Source of the DNA: Agromyces hippuratus
Lineage (GTDB): Bacteria; Actinomycetota; Actinomycetes; Actinomycetales; Microbacteriaceae
DNA length: 64,000 nt
Direction: 5' to 3'
Assembly (NCBI RefSeq): GCF_013410355.1
Contig: NZ_JACCFI010000001.1
Coordinates: 3,720,001 to 3,784,000, forward strand
The notes below the pieces were generated by a model. That model had not been told where the DNA came from. It saw only the letters and a program-made list of their open reading frames with translations, and made no database searches. Of this stretch, positions 7,601 through 16,142 are shown one piece after another. The first letter of the stretch is position 1. Each line of letters starts with the position of its first letter. A program made the translations under genes and the position numbers.

Positions 7601-8092
7601 TCAGTCGAAGCCGAGGCTCAGCTTCCGCAGCAGCCCGGCGAGCCGCTTCTGCTCCGCGGCCGGGAGGCTGCGCAGCAGCTCGGCCTCGGCGTCGACGAGT
7701 CGCGTGATCGCCGCATCGACCCGGGTGAGCCCGGCGCCGCTCATCTCGACGAGGATGCCGCGGCCGTCGTTCGGGTCGGTCTGGCGCGTCACGAGTCCGC
7801 GTTCGACGAGCCGGTCGATGCGGTTGGTCATGGTGCCGCTCGAGACGAGCGTCTGCTGCAGCAGTTGCTTGGGCGAGAGCCGGTAGGGCGCGCCTGCGCG
7901 GCGGAGGGCGGAGAGCACGTCGAACTCCGACGACTCCAGCTCCGACCGGGCGAAGGCCTGCCGCCGCGCACGATCCAGGTGCTTCGCGAGGCGCGCGACG
8001 CGCGAGAGCACCTGCAGGGGTGCGAAATCGAGGTCGGGGCGCTCGCGTTCCCAGTCGTCGACGATCCGGTCGACCTCGTCAGCATCGGTCAT
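7601..8092 (-). CDS. MarR-family transcriptional regulator
   Basis: A 163-residue winged-helix regulator. Helices at the N-terminus (about 1-45) would dimerise. The HTH around 50-85 includes LSPKQLLQQTLVSSGTMTNR, and the wing has the MarR signature with DRLVERGLVTR and DPNDGRG at about 90-110. Family members usually repress nearby genes and respond to small phenolic or oxidative ligands; the ligand here is unknown. The ATG at 8092 overlaps the palindrome ATGACGTCAT (8091-8100), a likely autoregulatory site. A much longer upstream reading frame exists but would run through the tRNA and promoter region, so I reject it. Confidence 0.88.
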   Translation of the reverse strand: MTDADEVDRIVDDWERERPDLDFAPLQVLSRVARLAKHLDRARRQAFARSELESSEFDVLSALRRAGAPYRLSPKQLLQQTLVSSGTMTNRIDRLVERGLVTRQTDPNDGRGILVEMSGAGLTRVDAAITRLVDAEAELLRSLPAAEQKRLAGLLRKLSLGFD

Positions 8093-8104
8093 GACGTCAT
8101 TATC
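8091..8104 (-). promoter_or_regulatory. marR promoter and palindromic operator candidate
   Basis: On the minus strand GATAAT (8104-8099) lies 6 nt before the ATG, and the perfect 10-bp palindrome ATGACGTCAT (8091-8100) covers the gap and the start codon. A dimeric regulator bound here would block transcription initiation. Confidence 0.45.
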
Positions 8105-8222
8105 CCGCGCGCGGACGGGGCGAGACCGCAGATGTCGACGGATGCCGCGGGGTGCCGGCCGCTCATGGGTGCCGGCCGGGTCATGGCAGACTGGTTGTCG
8201 CGCACGGGCTCGGCCCGAGCGA

Positions 8223-8294
8223 TCCGCCATAGTGTAACGGCAGCACGGCAGCCTTTGGAGCTGTTCGGTCCAGGTTCGAATCCTGGTGGCGGAG
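8223..8294 (+). tRNA. tRNA-Gln (anticodon UUG)
   Basis: A 72-nt cloverleaf. Acceptor arms are TCCGCCA (8223-8229) and TGGCGGA (8287-8293) with discriminator G at 8294. The anticodon loop CTTTGGA gives TTG, and the T arm is CCAGG-TTCGAAT-CCTGG. No CCA is encoded. It lies directly before glmU. Confidence 0.96.
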
Positions 8295-8348
8295 CCGGAA
8301 CGGCCGCCCGATCGATCCCACAGACCGCACCGTTAGGAATACGCGCGA

Positions 8349-9791
8349 ATGACCGACCAGAAGCTCGCCATCATCGTCCTCGCCGCAGGCCAGGGCACGC
8401 GCATGAAGTCGGTGGTGCCCAAGCTGCTGCACCCGCTCGCCGGTGCGCCGATCGTCGCACACGTGCTCGCCACCGCGCGGGCGCTCGACGCCGTGCACAT
8501 CGTCGCCGTCGTGCGGCACGAGCGCGACCTCGTCGCCACGGTGGTCGAACGCGAGCTGCCGGGCACGATCATCGTCGATCAAGACGACATCCCGGGCACC
8601 GGCCGTGCGGTCGAGCAGGCGATCGCCGCCCTCCCCGCCGACTTCGACGGCGAGGTGCTCGTGCTGAACGGCGACGTGCCGCTGCTGAACGCCGATACGC
8701 TCGCGGCCTTCCTCGAGCAGCACCGGGCGGATGCCGCCGAGGCATCCGTGCTCTCGGCCCTCTACGAGGACCCCACCGGCTACGGCCGCGTCGTGCGCGA
8801 CCCGGCCGGACGCTTCGACCGAATCGTCGAGCAGAAGGACGCGAGCGACGACGAGCGCGCCATCGCCGAGATCAACGCGGGCATCTACGCGTTCGGTGCG
8901 GCGGCGCTGCGCGACCAGCTCGCGAACCTCACGACCGACAACGCGCAGGGCGAGAAGTACCTCACCGACGTGATCGGCCTGCTTCGCGCCGCCGGCTCCG
9001 AGGTCGAGGCCGTACCGGTGTCCCAGCCCTGGCTCGTCGCCGGCATCAACGACCGCGCGCAGCTCTCCGAGACCGCGGCCCGCCTGAACGCGCTCATCGT
9101 GCGCGGCTGGCAGCTCGCCGGCGTCACGGTCGAAGACCCCGCGACGACCTGGATCGACCTCGCCGTGCGCATCGAGCCCGACGTCACGATCCGCCCCGGC
9201 ACGCAGCTGAAGGGGGCGACGCTCATCGCCACCGGCGCGATCGTCGGCCCCGACACGACACTCGTCGACTGCGAGATCGGCGAGAACGCCGAGGTCAAGC
9301 GCACCGACGCCACTCTGGCGGTCGTCGGCGCCGGGGCCGCCGTCGGGCCCTTCTCGTTCCTGCGACCCGGCACCGTGCTCGGTGCCGACGGCAAGATCGG
9401 CGCCTTCGTCGAGACGAAGAACGCGAACATCGGCGAGGGCAGCAAGGTGCCCCACCTCAGCTACATCGGCGACACCACGATCGGCGAGCACTCGAACGTC
9501 GGCGCCGGCTCGATCACCGCGAACTACGACGGCGTGAACAAGCACCGCACCGAGATCGGCTCGCACGTGCGCACCGGCTCGCACGGCGTCTTCGTCGCGC
9601 CCGTTAGGATTGGTGACGGCGTCTACACGGGCGCCGGCACGGTCGTCCGCAAAGACGTTCCCGCCGGCGCACTCGCCGTGAACGTGGCGCCGCAACGCAA
9701 TATCGAGGGATGGGTCCAGACGCATCGAGCCGGCTCCGCGGCTGCTGAGGCAGCCGCCGCCGCCGAGACGACGGGCCCCGCTGCCGACTGA
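8349..9791 (+). CDS. glmU: Bifunctional UDP-N-acetylglucosamine pyrophosphorylase / glucosamine-1-phosphate N-acetyltransferase GlmU
   Basis: Makes UDP-GlcNAc for peptidoglycan in two steps: acetyl transfer to glucosamine-1-phosphate and uridylyl transfer from UTP. 480 residues. The N-terminal nucleotidyltransferase domain has LAAGQGTRMKS (11-21) and the GTGRAVEQA region. From about residue 265 a left-handed beta helix shows isoleucine-rich hexapeptide repeats. The acetyltransferase site includes AFVETKNANIGEGSKVPHLS. The C-terminal Ala/Glu-rich tail is typical of actinobacteria. prs follows 38 nt later, an order also known from mycobacteria. Confidence 0.97.
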   Translation: MTDQKLAIIVLAAGQGTRMKSVVPKLLHPLAGAPIVAHVLATARALDAVHIVAVVRHERDLVATVVERELPGTIIVDQDDIPGTGRAVEQAIAALPADFDGEVLVLNGDVPLLNADTLAAFLEQHRADAAEASVLSALYEDPTGYGRVVRDPAGRFDRIVEQKDASDDERAIAEINAGIYAFGAAALRDQLANLTTDNAQGEKYLTDVIGLLRAAGSEVEAVPVSQPWLVAGINDRAQLSETAARLNALIVRGWQLAGVTVEDPATTWIDLAVRIEPDVTIRPGTQLKGATLIATGAIVGPDTTLVDCEIGENAEVKRTDATLAVVGAGAAVGPFSFLRPGTVLGADGKIGAFVETKNANIGEGSKVPHLSYIGDTTIGEHSNVGAGSITANYDGVNKHRTEIGSHVRTGSHGVFVAPVRIGDGVYTGAGTVVRKDVPAGALAVNVAPQRNIEGWVQTHRAGSAAAEAAAAAETTGPAAD

Positions 9792-9829
9792 CGCACCGGC
9801 TGAGGCGGGTGGAGAGGACACACCGAGAC

Positions 9830-10807
9830 ATGTCGGGAATCGAGACCACCGGTTCGAAACGCCTCGTACTCGTGTCGGGGCGGGCGCACCCGTCGCTGGC
9901 CAACGAGATCGCCGCCGAACTCGGCGCCGACCTCGTGCCGACCGACGCGCGCACCTTCGCCAACGGCGAGATCTACGCCCGGTACGACGAGAGCGTGCGC
10001 GGGTGCGACGCGTTCGTGATCCAGTCGCACACCTCGCCGATCAACGAGTGGCTCATGGAGCAGCTCATCATGATCGATGCGCTGAAGCGCGCCTCGGCCA
10101 AGCGCATCACCGTGGTCGCGCCGTTCTACCCCTACGCACGTCAAGACAAGAAGGGCCGCGGCCGCGAGCCGATCTCGGCTCGCCTCGTCGCCGACCTCTT
10201 CAAGGCCGCCGGCGCCGACCGCATCATGTCGATCGACCTGCACGCCGCGCAGATCCAGGGCTTCTTCGACGGCCCTGTCGACCACCTGTTCGCGATGCCC
10301 GTGCTGCTCGAGGAGTTCAAGAACTCGCTCGACCCCTCGACGCTCACCGTCGTCTCGCCCGACATGGGCCGCGTGCGCGTCGCCGACATCTGGAGCGACA
10401 AGCTCGGCGTGCCGCTCGCCATCATCCACAAGCGCCGCGACCCCCTCGTGCCGAACCAGGTCTCGGTGCACGAGATCGTCGGAGCCGTCGAAGGTCGCGT
10501 CTGCCTGCTCGTCGACGACCTCATCGACACCGGCCGCACGATCGTGAAGGCCGCAGAAGCGCTGAAGGCGGCCGGCGCCACCGGCGTCGTCGTCGCTGCG
10601 ACGCACGCGGTGTTCTCCGACCCGGCCACCGAGATCCTCCAGTCCGACGTCATCGACCGCGTCGTCGTCACCGACACGCTCCCGATCCCCGAAGAGAAGC
10701 GCTGGGACCGCCTGACGGTGCTGCACATCGCACCGCTGCTCGCCCGGGCCATCCACGAGGTCTTCGAAGACGGCTCGGTCACGAGCATGTTCGACGGCGC
10801 GGCGTAG
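9830..10807 (+). CDS. prs: Ribose-phosphate pyrophosphokinase (PRPP synthetase)
   Basis: Transfers pyrophosphate from ATP to ribose-5-phosphate to give PRPP for nucleotides, histidine and tryptophan. 325 residues, the normal length. The ATP-binding flexible loop region has PFYPYARQDKKGRGREPISA; the metal site is DLHAAQIQGFF; and the PRPP loop is VCLLVDDLIDTGRT. ATG 9830 is preceded by GGAGAGG (9811-9817), which favours it over the in-frame GTG at 9809. Probably co-transcribed with glmU. Confidence 0.97.
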   Translation: MSGIETTGSKRLVLVSGRAHPSLANEIAAELGADLVPTDARTFANGEIYARYDESVRGCDAFVIQSHTSPINEWLMEQLIMIDALKRASAKRITVVAPFYPYARQDKKGRGREPISARLVADLFKAAGADRIMSIDLHAAQIQGFFDGPVDHLFAMPVLLEEFKNSLDPSTLTVVSPDMGRVRVADIWSDKLGVPLAIIHKRRDPLVPNQVSVHEIVGAVEGRVCLLVDDLIDTGRTIVKAAEALKAAGATGVVVAATHAVFSDPATEILQSDVIDRVVVTDTLPIPEEKRWDRLTVLHIAPLLARAIHEVFEDGSVTSMFDGAA

Positions 10808-10816
10808 GGCACGATC

Positions 10817-12517
10817 GTGGCGATCACGACGCCTCGCCCCTGGCTCTCGAGCTACGCCGCGGGGGTGCCGACCGATCTCCCGGCCGAGACGGGCTCGCTC
10901 GCCGACCTGATCCGCACGTCGGTCGAGACCTACCCCGACAACGTCGCGCTCGAGTTCTTCGGCCGCACCACGAGCTACTCCGAGCTCGGCGAGCAGATCG
11001 AGCGCGCGGCCGAGGGGCTGCGGCTGCTCGGCGTGCAGAAGGGCGACCCGGTCGCACTCGTGCTGCCGAACTGCCCCCAGCACATCGTCGCGTTCTACGC
11101 GGTGCTGCGGCTCGGCGCCATCGTGGTCGAGCACAACCCGCTCTACACCCCGCGCGAGCTCCGGCACCAGTTCGAAGACCACGGCGCACGCGTCGTCATC
11201 GCCTGGAACAACGTTGTCGAGACGATTCAGGCGTTCCCGCCGGATGTCGCGGTGCAGACGATCATCTCGGTCGACGTGACCCGGGCGATGCCCTTCACGA
11301 TGCGGGCGATGCTGCGCCTGCCGGTCGCGAAGGCCCGCGAGTCCCGCGCCGCCCTCACCACGGCCGTGCGCGGCACGACGCCGTGGGAGAAGATCGTCGA
11401 CGCCGCGCCGATCGACGGGCACATCATCGGCCCCGAGGTCTCCGACGTCGCGGTCATCCAGTACACGAGCGGCACGACCGGCAGCCCGAAGGGCGCGACG
11501 CTCACGCACGGCAACCTCGGCGCGAACGCGGCGCAGGCGCGCGCGTGGGTGCCCGAGATCGAACGCGGCACCTCGGTCGTCTACGCGGTGCTGCCAATGT
11601 TCCACGCATACGGGCTCACGCTCTGCCTCACGTTCGCGATGAGCATGGGCGCCCGTCTCGTGCTCTTCCCGAAGTTCGATCCCGATCTCGTGCTGAAGGT
11701 CGTGAAGCGGCATCCGCCGACGTTCCTGCCCGCCGTGCCGCCGATCTACGACCGGCTCACCAAGGCGGCGGTCGCCGAGGGCGTCTCGCTCGACGGCATC
11801 CGCATCGCGATCTCGGGCGCCATGCCGCTCTCGGCCGCGGTCGTCGAGCCGTGGGAGGCCGAGACCGGCGGGTACCTCGTCGAGGGCTACGGCCTCTCGG
11901 AGTGCTCGCCCGTGCTCATGGCGAACCCGGTCGCACCGAACCGCAAGGCCGGCACGGTCGGCCTGCCGCTGCCCTCGACCGAGGTGCGCGTCGTCGACCC
12001 CGAGTCGCCCGGCACCGACGTGGCGACGGGCGCAGAGGGCGAACTCATCGTGCGCGGCCCGCAGGTGTTCTCGGGCTACTGGATGAAGCCCGAGGAGACC
12101 GAGGCCGTCTTCGTGCCCGCGACCGACGGCGGCGCCGACTGGTACCGCACCGGAGACATCGTCGCGATCGACGACGAGGGCTTCGTGCGCATCGTCGACC
12201 GCATCAAGGAGCTCATCATCACGGGCGGCTTCAACGTCGCGCCGAGCGAGGTCGAGGAGGCGCTGCGCGCCCACCCCGACATCGAGGAGGCCGCGGTCGT
12301 CGGCCTGCCCGACGAGCACTCGGGCGAGCAGGTGGTCGCGGTGGTGGTGCTGCGCGACGGAGCGACCCTCGACGAGGCGGCGCTGCGCGACTTCGCCCGC
12401 GACGGTCTCACGCCGTACAAGGTGCCGAAGCGGGTCGTGCAGGCCGATGAGCTCCCGAAGTCGCTCATCGGCAAGGTGCTGCGCCGCGAGGTGCGCAACG
12501 GCCTGCTGAACGGCTGA
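10817..12517 (+). CDS. Long-chain fatty acid-CoA ligase (AMP-forming)
   Basis: A 566-residue ANL-superfamily adenylating enzyme. The ATP loop YTSGTTGSPKGATLTHGN starts near residue 215; GYGLSECSP is the A5-type motif; YRTGDIVAIDDEGF lies near 442; and the hinge IVDRIKELIITGGFNVAP is followed by the C-terminal KVPKRV and GKVLRR lysine motif. It should activate a medium- or long-chain carboxylate to an acyl-CoA; substrate length cannot be read. The GTG start has no clear Shine-Dalgarno sequence. In mycobacteria a fatty-acyl AMP ligase occupies the same neighbourhood. Confidence 0.9.
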   Translation: MAITTPRPWLSSYAAGVPTDLPAETGSLADLIRTSVETYPDNVALEFFGRTTSYSELGEQIERAAEGLRLLGVQKGDPVALVLPNCPQHIVAFYAVLRLGAIVVEHNPLYTPRELRHQFEDHGARVVIAWNNVVETIQAFPPDVAVQTIISVDVTRAMPFTMRAMLRLPVAKARESRAALTTAVRGTTPWEKIVDAAPIDGHIIGPEVSDVAVIQYTSGTTGSPKGATLTHGNLGANAAQARAWVPEIERGTSVVYAVLPMFHAYGLTLCLTFAMSMGARLVLFPKFDPDLVLKVVKRHPPTFLPAVPPIYDRLTKAAVAEGVSLDGIRIAISGAMPLSAAVVEPWEAETGGYLVEGYGLSECSPVLMANPVAPNRKAGTVGLPLPSTEVRVVDPESPGTDVATGAEGELIVRGPQVFSGYWMKPEETEAVFVPATDGGADWYRTGDIVAIDDEGFVRIVDRIKELIITGGFNVAPSEVEEALRAHPDIEEAAVVGLPDEHSGEQVVAVVVLRDGATLDEAALRDFARDGLTPYKVPKRVVQADELPKSLIGKVLRREVRNGLLNG

Positions 12518-12527
12518 GCGGGCCGCC

Positions 12528-13022
12528 GTGTCGTTCCTCTCCGCCGAGACCGCCCGCGCGCTCGCCGAGCTCGTGGGCCTCGACGCGCTGCACGGCGACG
12601 TCTCCGACGATGAGACGGATGCCTCGCCGCTCGAGCGGCTCCGGGGCATCCGCTCGCTCGTCGCAGCCCTCGAGGCCGACCCGGCGTCGCTGGCCGCGGT
12701 GCGCGAGGCGCTCGGAGCCGGGCGCACGTGGGAGGAGATCGCGGATGCCGCGGGCCTCAGCGCATCGGCGGCGAAGTACCGCTGGGCGGGCGACGACGAC
12801 GAGATCGCGGCGAGGCACGAGGCGAGCCGCAAGCGGAAGCGCGAGCGCCCGTCGAGCGTGCCGACCGAGCTGCCGGGTCTCTCGGTGTCCGATGCCGCGG
12901 CGAAGCTCGGCGTGACGCCGCAGGCGATCTACCAGCGGGTCACGCGCGGACTGCTGCGCGCCGAGACGGTCGAACTCGCCGACGGCCGAAAGTACAAGCG
13001 GGTGTTCCTGCCCGAGGAGTGA
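12528..13022 (+). CDS. Putative DNA-binding protein with two helix-turn-helix segments
   Basis: 164 residues. Residues about 63-85 (GRTWEEIADAAGLSASAAKY) look like one HTH and about 122-145 (LSVSDAAAKLGVTPQAIYQ) like a second, joined by a basic linker rich in Arg and Lys (about 95-110). The tail resembles the wing of an excisionase/MerR-type DNA binder. No ligand or membrane domain is visible. It starts 10 nt after the fatty acid-CoA ligase and is likely in the same transcript. I do not recognise a characterised homologue. Confidence 0.7.
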   Translation: MSFLSAETARALAELVGLDALHGDVSDDETDASPLERLRGIRSLVAALEADPASLAAVREALGAGRTWEEIADAAGLSASAAKYRWAGDDDEIAARHEASRKRKRERPSSVPTELPGLSVSDAAAKLGVTPQAIYQRVTRGLLRAETVELADGRKYKRVFLPEE

Positions 13023-13044
13023 GCCGCGCGAGACGCCGCGAACC

Positions 13045-13398
13045 TCAGCCGATCGGTTCGAGGAACTCGAGCCGGTTGCCGTGGCAGTCCTCGCTGTAGA
13101 AGCGGCGCATCCCCGGGAAGTCGTCGTCGAACCGCACGGGGTACCCCGCGCCGCGGAGCCGGCCGGCCCAGCCGTCGAGGTCGGTGACGAGGAGCCCGGG
13201 ATGGGCCTTCGTCGCCGGGCGGAAGTCGGGGTCGACGCCCAGGTGCAGCTCGATGCCGTGGCCGCGGAACCAGCACCCGCCCCGACCGGCGAGCACCCGG
13301 GGCTTCTCGAGCTCGCCGAACCCGAGCACTCCGACGTAGAAGTCGCGCAGCTCGGCCTCGCGGCCCGGGGGACATGCGAGTTGGACGTGATGCAGCAT
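13045..13398 (-). CDS. VOC (glyoxalase/bleomycin resistance) superfamily protein
   Basis: 117 residues with the paired beta-alpha-beta-beta-beta units of the vicinal oxygen chelate fold. MLHHVQLACPPG opens the first strand with a metal-ligand type His; GIELHLGVD supplies another His; and GNRLEFLEPIG at the end has the usual metal-binding Glu. Substrate unknown: family members include glyoxalases, dioxygenases and drug-binding proteins. ATG 13398 has GGAGG just upstream. A 20-bp near-palindrome at 13411-13430 overlaps its promoter, so it is probably repressed by a MarR- or PadR-like dimer. Confidence 0.82.
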   Translation of the reverse strand: MLHHVQLACPPGREAELRDFYVGVLGFGELEKPRVLAGRGGCWFRGHGIELHLGVDPDFRPATKAHPGLLVTDLDGWAGRLRGAGYPVRFDDDFPGMRRFYSEDCHGNRLEFLEPIG

Positions 13399-13410
13399 GC
13401 GGCCTCCAAA

Positions 13411-13430
13411 GTATCTCGATATCAAGATAC
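13411..13430 (-). promoter_or_regulatory. Operator-like palindrome upstream of the VOC gene
   Basis: GTATCTCGATATCAAGATAC pairs with itself at 18 of 20 positions and lies 12 nt before the start codon. It is an AT-rich island in a GC-rich region and has the size of a MarR-type operator. Confidence 0.6.
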
Positions 13431-13484
13431 CTCGATGTCAGGAGCGGCGCCATCGCGGCCGCTGTCGGCGCGGTGCGCCGGACC

Positions 13485-13853
13485 TCAGGCGTCGCGTTCG
13501 TCGGGGTCGATCGGGCGCGGAGCTCCGGGCAGCAGCCCCAGCTCGGCGATGAGCGTCTCGGCGCCGTTCTCGCCGACCGCGAAGCACTGCCAGCCCGGTC
13601 CGCCGCTGGCGAAGAGGTCGAACGAGACGCGGGCGCCCGCGGCCTCCGTGTCGAACTGGGCGGCGTAGACCTCGCAGGAGCGCTGCGCGGCCGACTGGGC
13701 GGTGCCGAAGACCGAGAGCACGATCGGCAGCAGCATGGCGCAGAGCGCGACGAGCACCGTGATGCGGATGGCTCGCCGCCGCCGTTCACCGAACACGGGG
13801 CCGCGCGAGTCGTCGTCGTCGGCGCCCTGCAGTTCGGGATGCGGCTCGCTCAC
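13485..13853 (-). CDS. Hypothetical single-pass membrane protein
   Basis: 122 residues. The acidic N-terminus (1-22) is followed by a basic cluster ERRRRAIR, one membrane segment at about 29-50, and an outside domain with two cysteines (C60 and C90) that could form a disulfide. No family recognised. GTG 13853 overlaps the stop of the DUF202 gene upstream in a 4-nt GTGA, so the two are translationally coupled. Confidence 0.6.
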   Translation of the reverse strand: MSEPHPELQGADDDDSRGPVFGERRRRAIRITVLVALCAMLLPIVLSVFGTAQSAAQRSCEVYAAQFDTEAAGARVSFDLFASGGPGWQCFAVGENGAETLIAELGLLPGAPRPIDPDERDA

Positions 13854-14188
13854 GCGGCACCCTCCGCGAAGATCGAGGCGATGCCGCCGATGGCCGCGAG
13901 CATCGTCGCGGCCGCGACGCCCACGAGCGCGCCGCGCGGGGGAGTGATCACGAGCCGGTTCCCGACCAGCTGGCGGCGTCGCACCGTGCCGATCGCGACG
14001 GCGGCACCGGATGCCGCGAACAGCAGTGCCCCGACGGCGACGAGCACCGGCTGCCCGGTCACGAACCCCGCGCGCATCGAGAGCAGCGCGTTGACCGCGA
14101 GGGCGAGCGCCGTGCGACTCCACGCGAGCGCGGTGCGCTCGGGCTGGAGCCCGGGGTCACCCGTCGCGGGAACGCTGTACGCGGCCAT
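13850..14188 (-). CDS. DUF202 family membrane protein
   Basis: 112 residues. Residues 13-27 (GLQPERTALAWSRTA) carry the DUF202 signature, followed by about three hydrophobic segments. Function unknown; related small membrane proteins (YidG/YidH type) commonly occur in pairs. The ATG at 14188 is 18 nt from the end of the second DUF202 gene, and the stop overlaps the next gene by 4 nt. Confidence 0.8.
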   Translation of the reverse strand: MAAYSVPATGDPGLQPERTALAWSRTALALAVNALLSMRAGFVTGQPVLVAVGALLFAASGAAVAIGTVRRRQLVGNRLVITPPRGALVGVAAATMLAAIGGIASIFAEGAA

Positions 14189-14206
14189 GTCAGTCGTCCA
14201 CCGCCA

Positions 14207-14560
14207 TCAGGCCACGAGGAGCAGCACCACGAGCACGGCGCTCGTCATGAGGCAGACCGCAGCGAGCGCGGGCAGCACCCAGCTGAACGGGAGCGGACGG
14301 CCATTGCGGATGGCGATCTCATTGGCGCGCCACCGCGTGTACGACACGACGCTGAGCACCGCGGCGACGACGCCGAGGCCCGTCGAGAGCAGCGTCACGA
14401 CGAGGCGCGGATCGAGCTCCGTCGCGAACTGGTGCAGCAGCACGCCGCCCGCGAGCAGCGCGAGCGCCGTGCGGATCCACGCGAGGAAGGTGCGTTCGTT
14501 GGCGAGAGTGAACCGGTAGTCGGGTTCCTCGCCCTCGTCACGCCATTTCGGGTCGCGCAT
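14207..14560 (-). CDS. DUF202 family membrane protein (YidH-like)
   Basis: 117 residues with the N-terminal hallmark RFTLANERTFLAWIRTALAL (16-35) and three membrane segments (about 33-50, 54-75 and 95-116). A basic loop with RWRANE connects the second and third. It forms a three-gene set with 13850-14188 and 13485-13853, downstream of gnd on the same strand (11 nt from the gnd stop). No biochemical function is established for the family. Confidence 0.82.
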   Translation of the reverse strand: MRDPKWRDEGEEPDYRFTLANERTFLAWIRTALALLAGGVLLHQFATELDPRLVVTLLSTGLGVVAAVLSVVSYTRWRANEIAIRNGRPLPFSWVLPALAAVCLMTSAVLVVLLLVA

Positions 14561-14571
14561 GGCCGGCCGCC

Positions 14572-16032
14572 TCAGTGCGAGGAGGGCGTGGTCTCGATCT
14601 CGGAGCGGTCGCCCGACCAGAGCGTGTGGAAGACGCCGGGCTTGTCGACGCGCTTGTAGGTGTGCGCGCCGAAGAAGTCGCGCTGGCCCTGGATGAGCGC
14701 AGCCGGCAGGCGTTGTGCGCGCAGGCCGTCGTAGTACGCGAGCGACGACGAGAACGCGGGCGTCGGGATGCCGGACTGCGCCGCGATCGCGACCACCCGG
14801 CGCCACGACTCCTGCGCACCCGCGACGGCGTCGCGGAAGTACGGGGCGACGACGAGCGCGACGAGGGCGGGGTCGTCGGCGTAGGCGTCGGCGATGCGGT
14901 TCAGGAAGCGGGCGCGGATGATGCATCCGGCGCGCCAGATCTTCGCGATGTCGCCCTTCTTCACATCCCAGCCGTACTGCTCGGCGCCGGCGATGATCTC
15001 GTCGAAGCCCTGCGAGTAGGCGATGATCTTCGACGCGTAGAGCGCGAGGCGCACGTCTTCGATGAATGCGTCGGCATCGCCGTCGGCGACCGTCCACGCC
15101 TCGGCCGGGCCGGGCAGGTCGGAAGCCGCTTCGCGCTGCGCGCGCTTCGAGGAGAGGCTGCGGGCGAAGACCGCCTCGGCGATGCCCGAGGTCGGCACGC
15201 CGAGGTCGAGGGCGTTCTGCACGGTCCATGCGCCGGTGCCCTTGGCGCCCGCCTCGTCGAGGATGACGTCGACGAGCGGCAGGCCGGTCGCGGCATCCGT
15301 CTGGCGCAGCACCTCTGCGGTGATCTCGATGAGGTAGCTCTCGAGCTCGCCCGTGTTCCACTCGGCGAAGATGTCTGCGATCTCGGCGGGGGACTTGCCC
15401 GTGCCCTGGCGGATGAGGTCGTAGGCCTCGGCGATGAGCTGCATGTCGGCGTACTCGATGCCGTTGTGCACCATCTTGACGAAGTGGCCCGCGCCGTCGG
15501 TGCCGACGTGGGTGACGCACGGCTCGCCCTCGGCGACCGCCGCGATCGACGCGAGGATCGGGCCGAGGGTCTCGTAGGACTCGGCGGAGCCGCCGGGCAT
15601 GATCGAGGGGCCGTTGAGCGCGCCCTCCTCGCCGCCCGAGATGCCGGTGCCGACGAAGTGGATGCCGGTGGGGGCGATCTCGCCCTCGCGGCGGATCGTG
15701 TCGTGGAAGTTCGCGTTGCCGCCGTCGACGATGATGTCGCCCGGCTCGAAGCGGGCGACGAGCTCGGAGATGACCGCGTCGGTGCCCTTGCCCGCCTGCA
15801 CCATGATGATCGCCGTGCGGGGCTTGGCGAGGGAGGCGACGAAGTCGTCGTAGCTCTCGGAGGCGACGAATCCGGCCTCGGGGTGCTCGGTCGTCAGCGT
15901 GCGGGTGCGCTCGGGGGAGCGGTTGAACACCGCGACGGTGTTTCCCTCACGGCTCGCGAGATTGCGCGCGAGGTTCGACCCCATGACCGCGAGTCCGACG
16001 ACGCCGATGTTTGCTGATGCTGATGCGGGCAC
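14572..16032 (-). CDS. gnd: 6-phosphogluconate dehydrogenase, NADP-dependent, decarboxylating
   Basis: Converts 6-phosphogluconate to ribulose-5-phosphate with NADP reduction in the oxidative pentose phosphate pathway. 486 residues, the long form. The Rossmann motif GLAVMGSNLARN opens the protein; the substrate loop is FVGTGISGGEEGALNGPSI, and GAGHFVKMVHNGIEYADMQL holds the catalytic lysine. The C-terminal all-helical domain ends with a tail reaching into the partner subunit. GTG 16032 is preceded by GAGGAG. A longer in-frame extension upstream lacks homology and overlaps the promoter, so I reject it. Confidence 0.95.
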   Translation of the reverse strand: MPASASANIGVVGLAVMGSNLARNLASREGNTVAVFNRSPERTRTLTTEHPEAGFVASESYDDFVASLAKPRTAIIMVQAGKGTDAVISELVARFEPGDIIVDGGNANFHDTIRREGEIAPTGIHFVGTGISGGEEGALNGPSIMPGGSAESYETLGPILASIAAVAEGEPCVTHVGTDGAGHFVKMVHNGIEYADMQLIAEAYDLIRQGTGKSPAEIADIFAEWNTGELESYLIEITAEVLRQTDAATGLPLVDVILDEAGAKGTGAWTVQNALDLGVPTSGIAEAVFARSLSSKRAQREAASDLPGPAEAWTVADGDADAFIEDVRLALYASKIIAYSQGFDEIIAGAEQYGWDVKKGDIAKIWRAGCIIRARFLNRIADAYADDPALVALVVAPYFRDAVAGAQESWRRVVAIAAQSGIPTPAFSSSLAYYDGLRAQRLPAALIQGQRDFFGAHTYKRVDKPGVFHTLWSGDRSEIETTPSSH

Positions 16033-16142
16033 GAACACTCTCCTCGTGAGTTTTCTGGGATCGACTCCAGCGTACTGTGAGCGAGGCTCACCGTTGCGCG
16101 ACGTTGCTGAGAGGTCCGGGCGACGCGCGCCGGCAGGGCTGG

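Noticed and set aside
9623..12832. A 1,069-codon minus-strand open frame opposite prs and the acyl-CoA ligase
   Set aside because: It is the antisense shadow of well-supported genes in GC-rich DNA: Arg/His/Asp-rich composition, no domain, no ribosome binding site.
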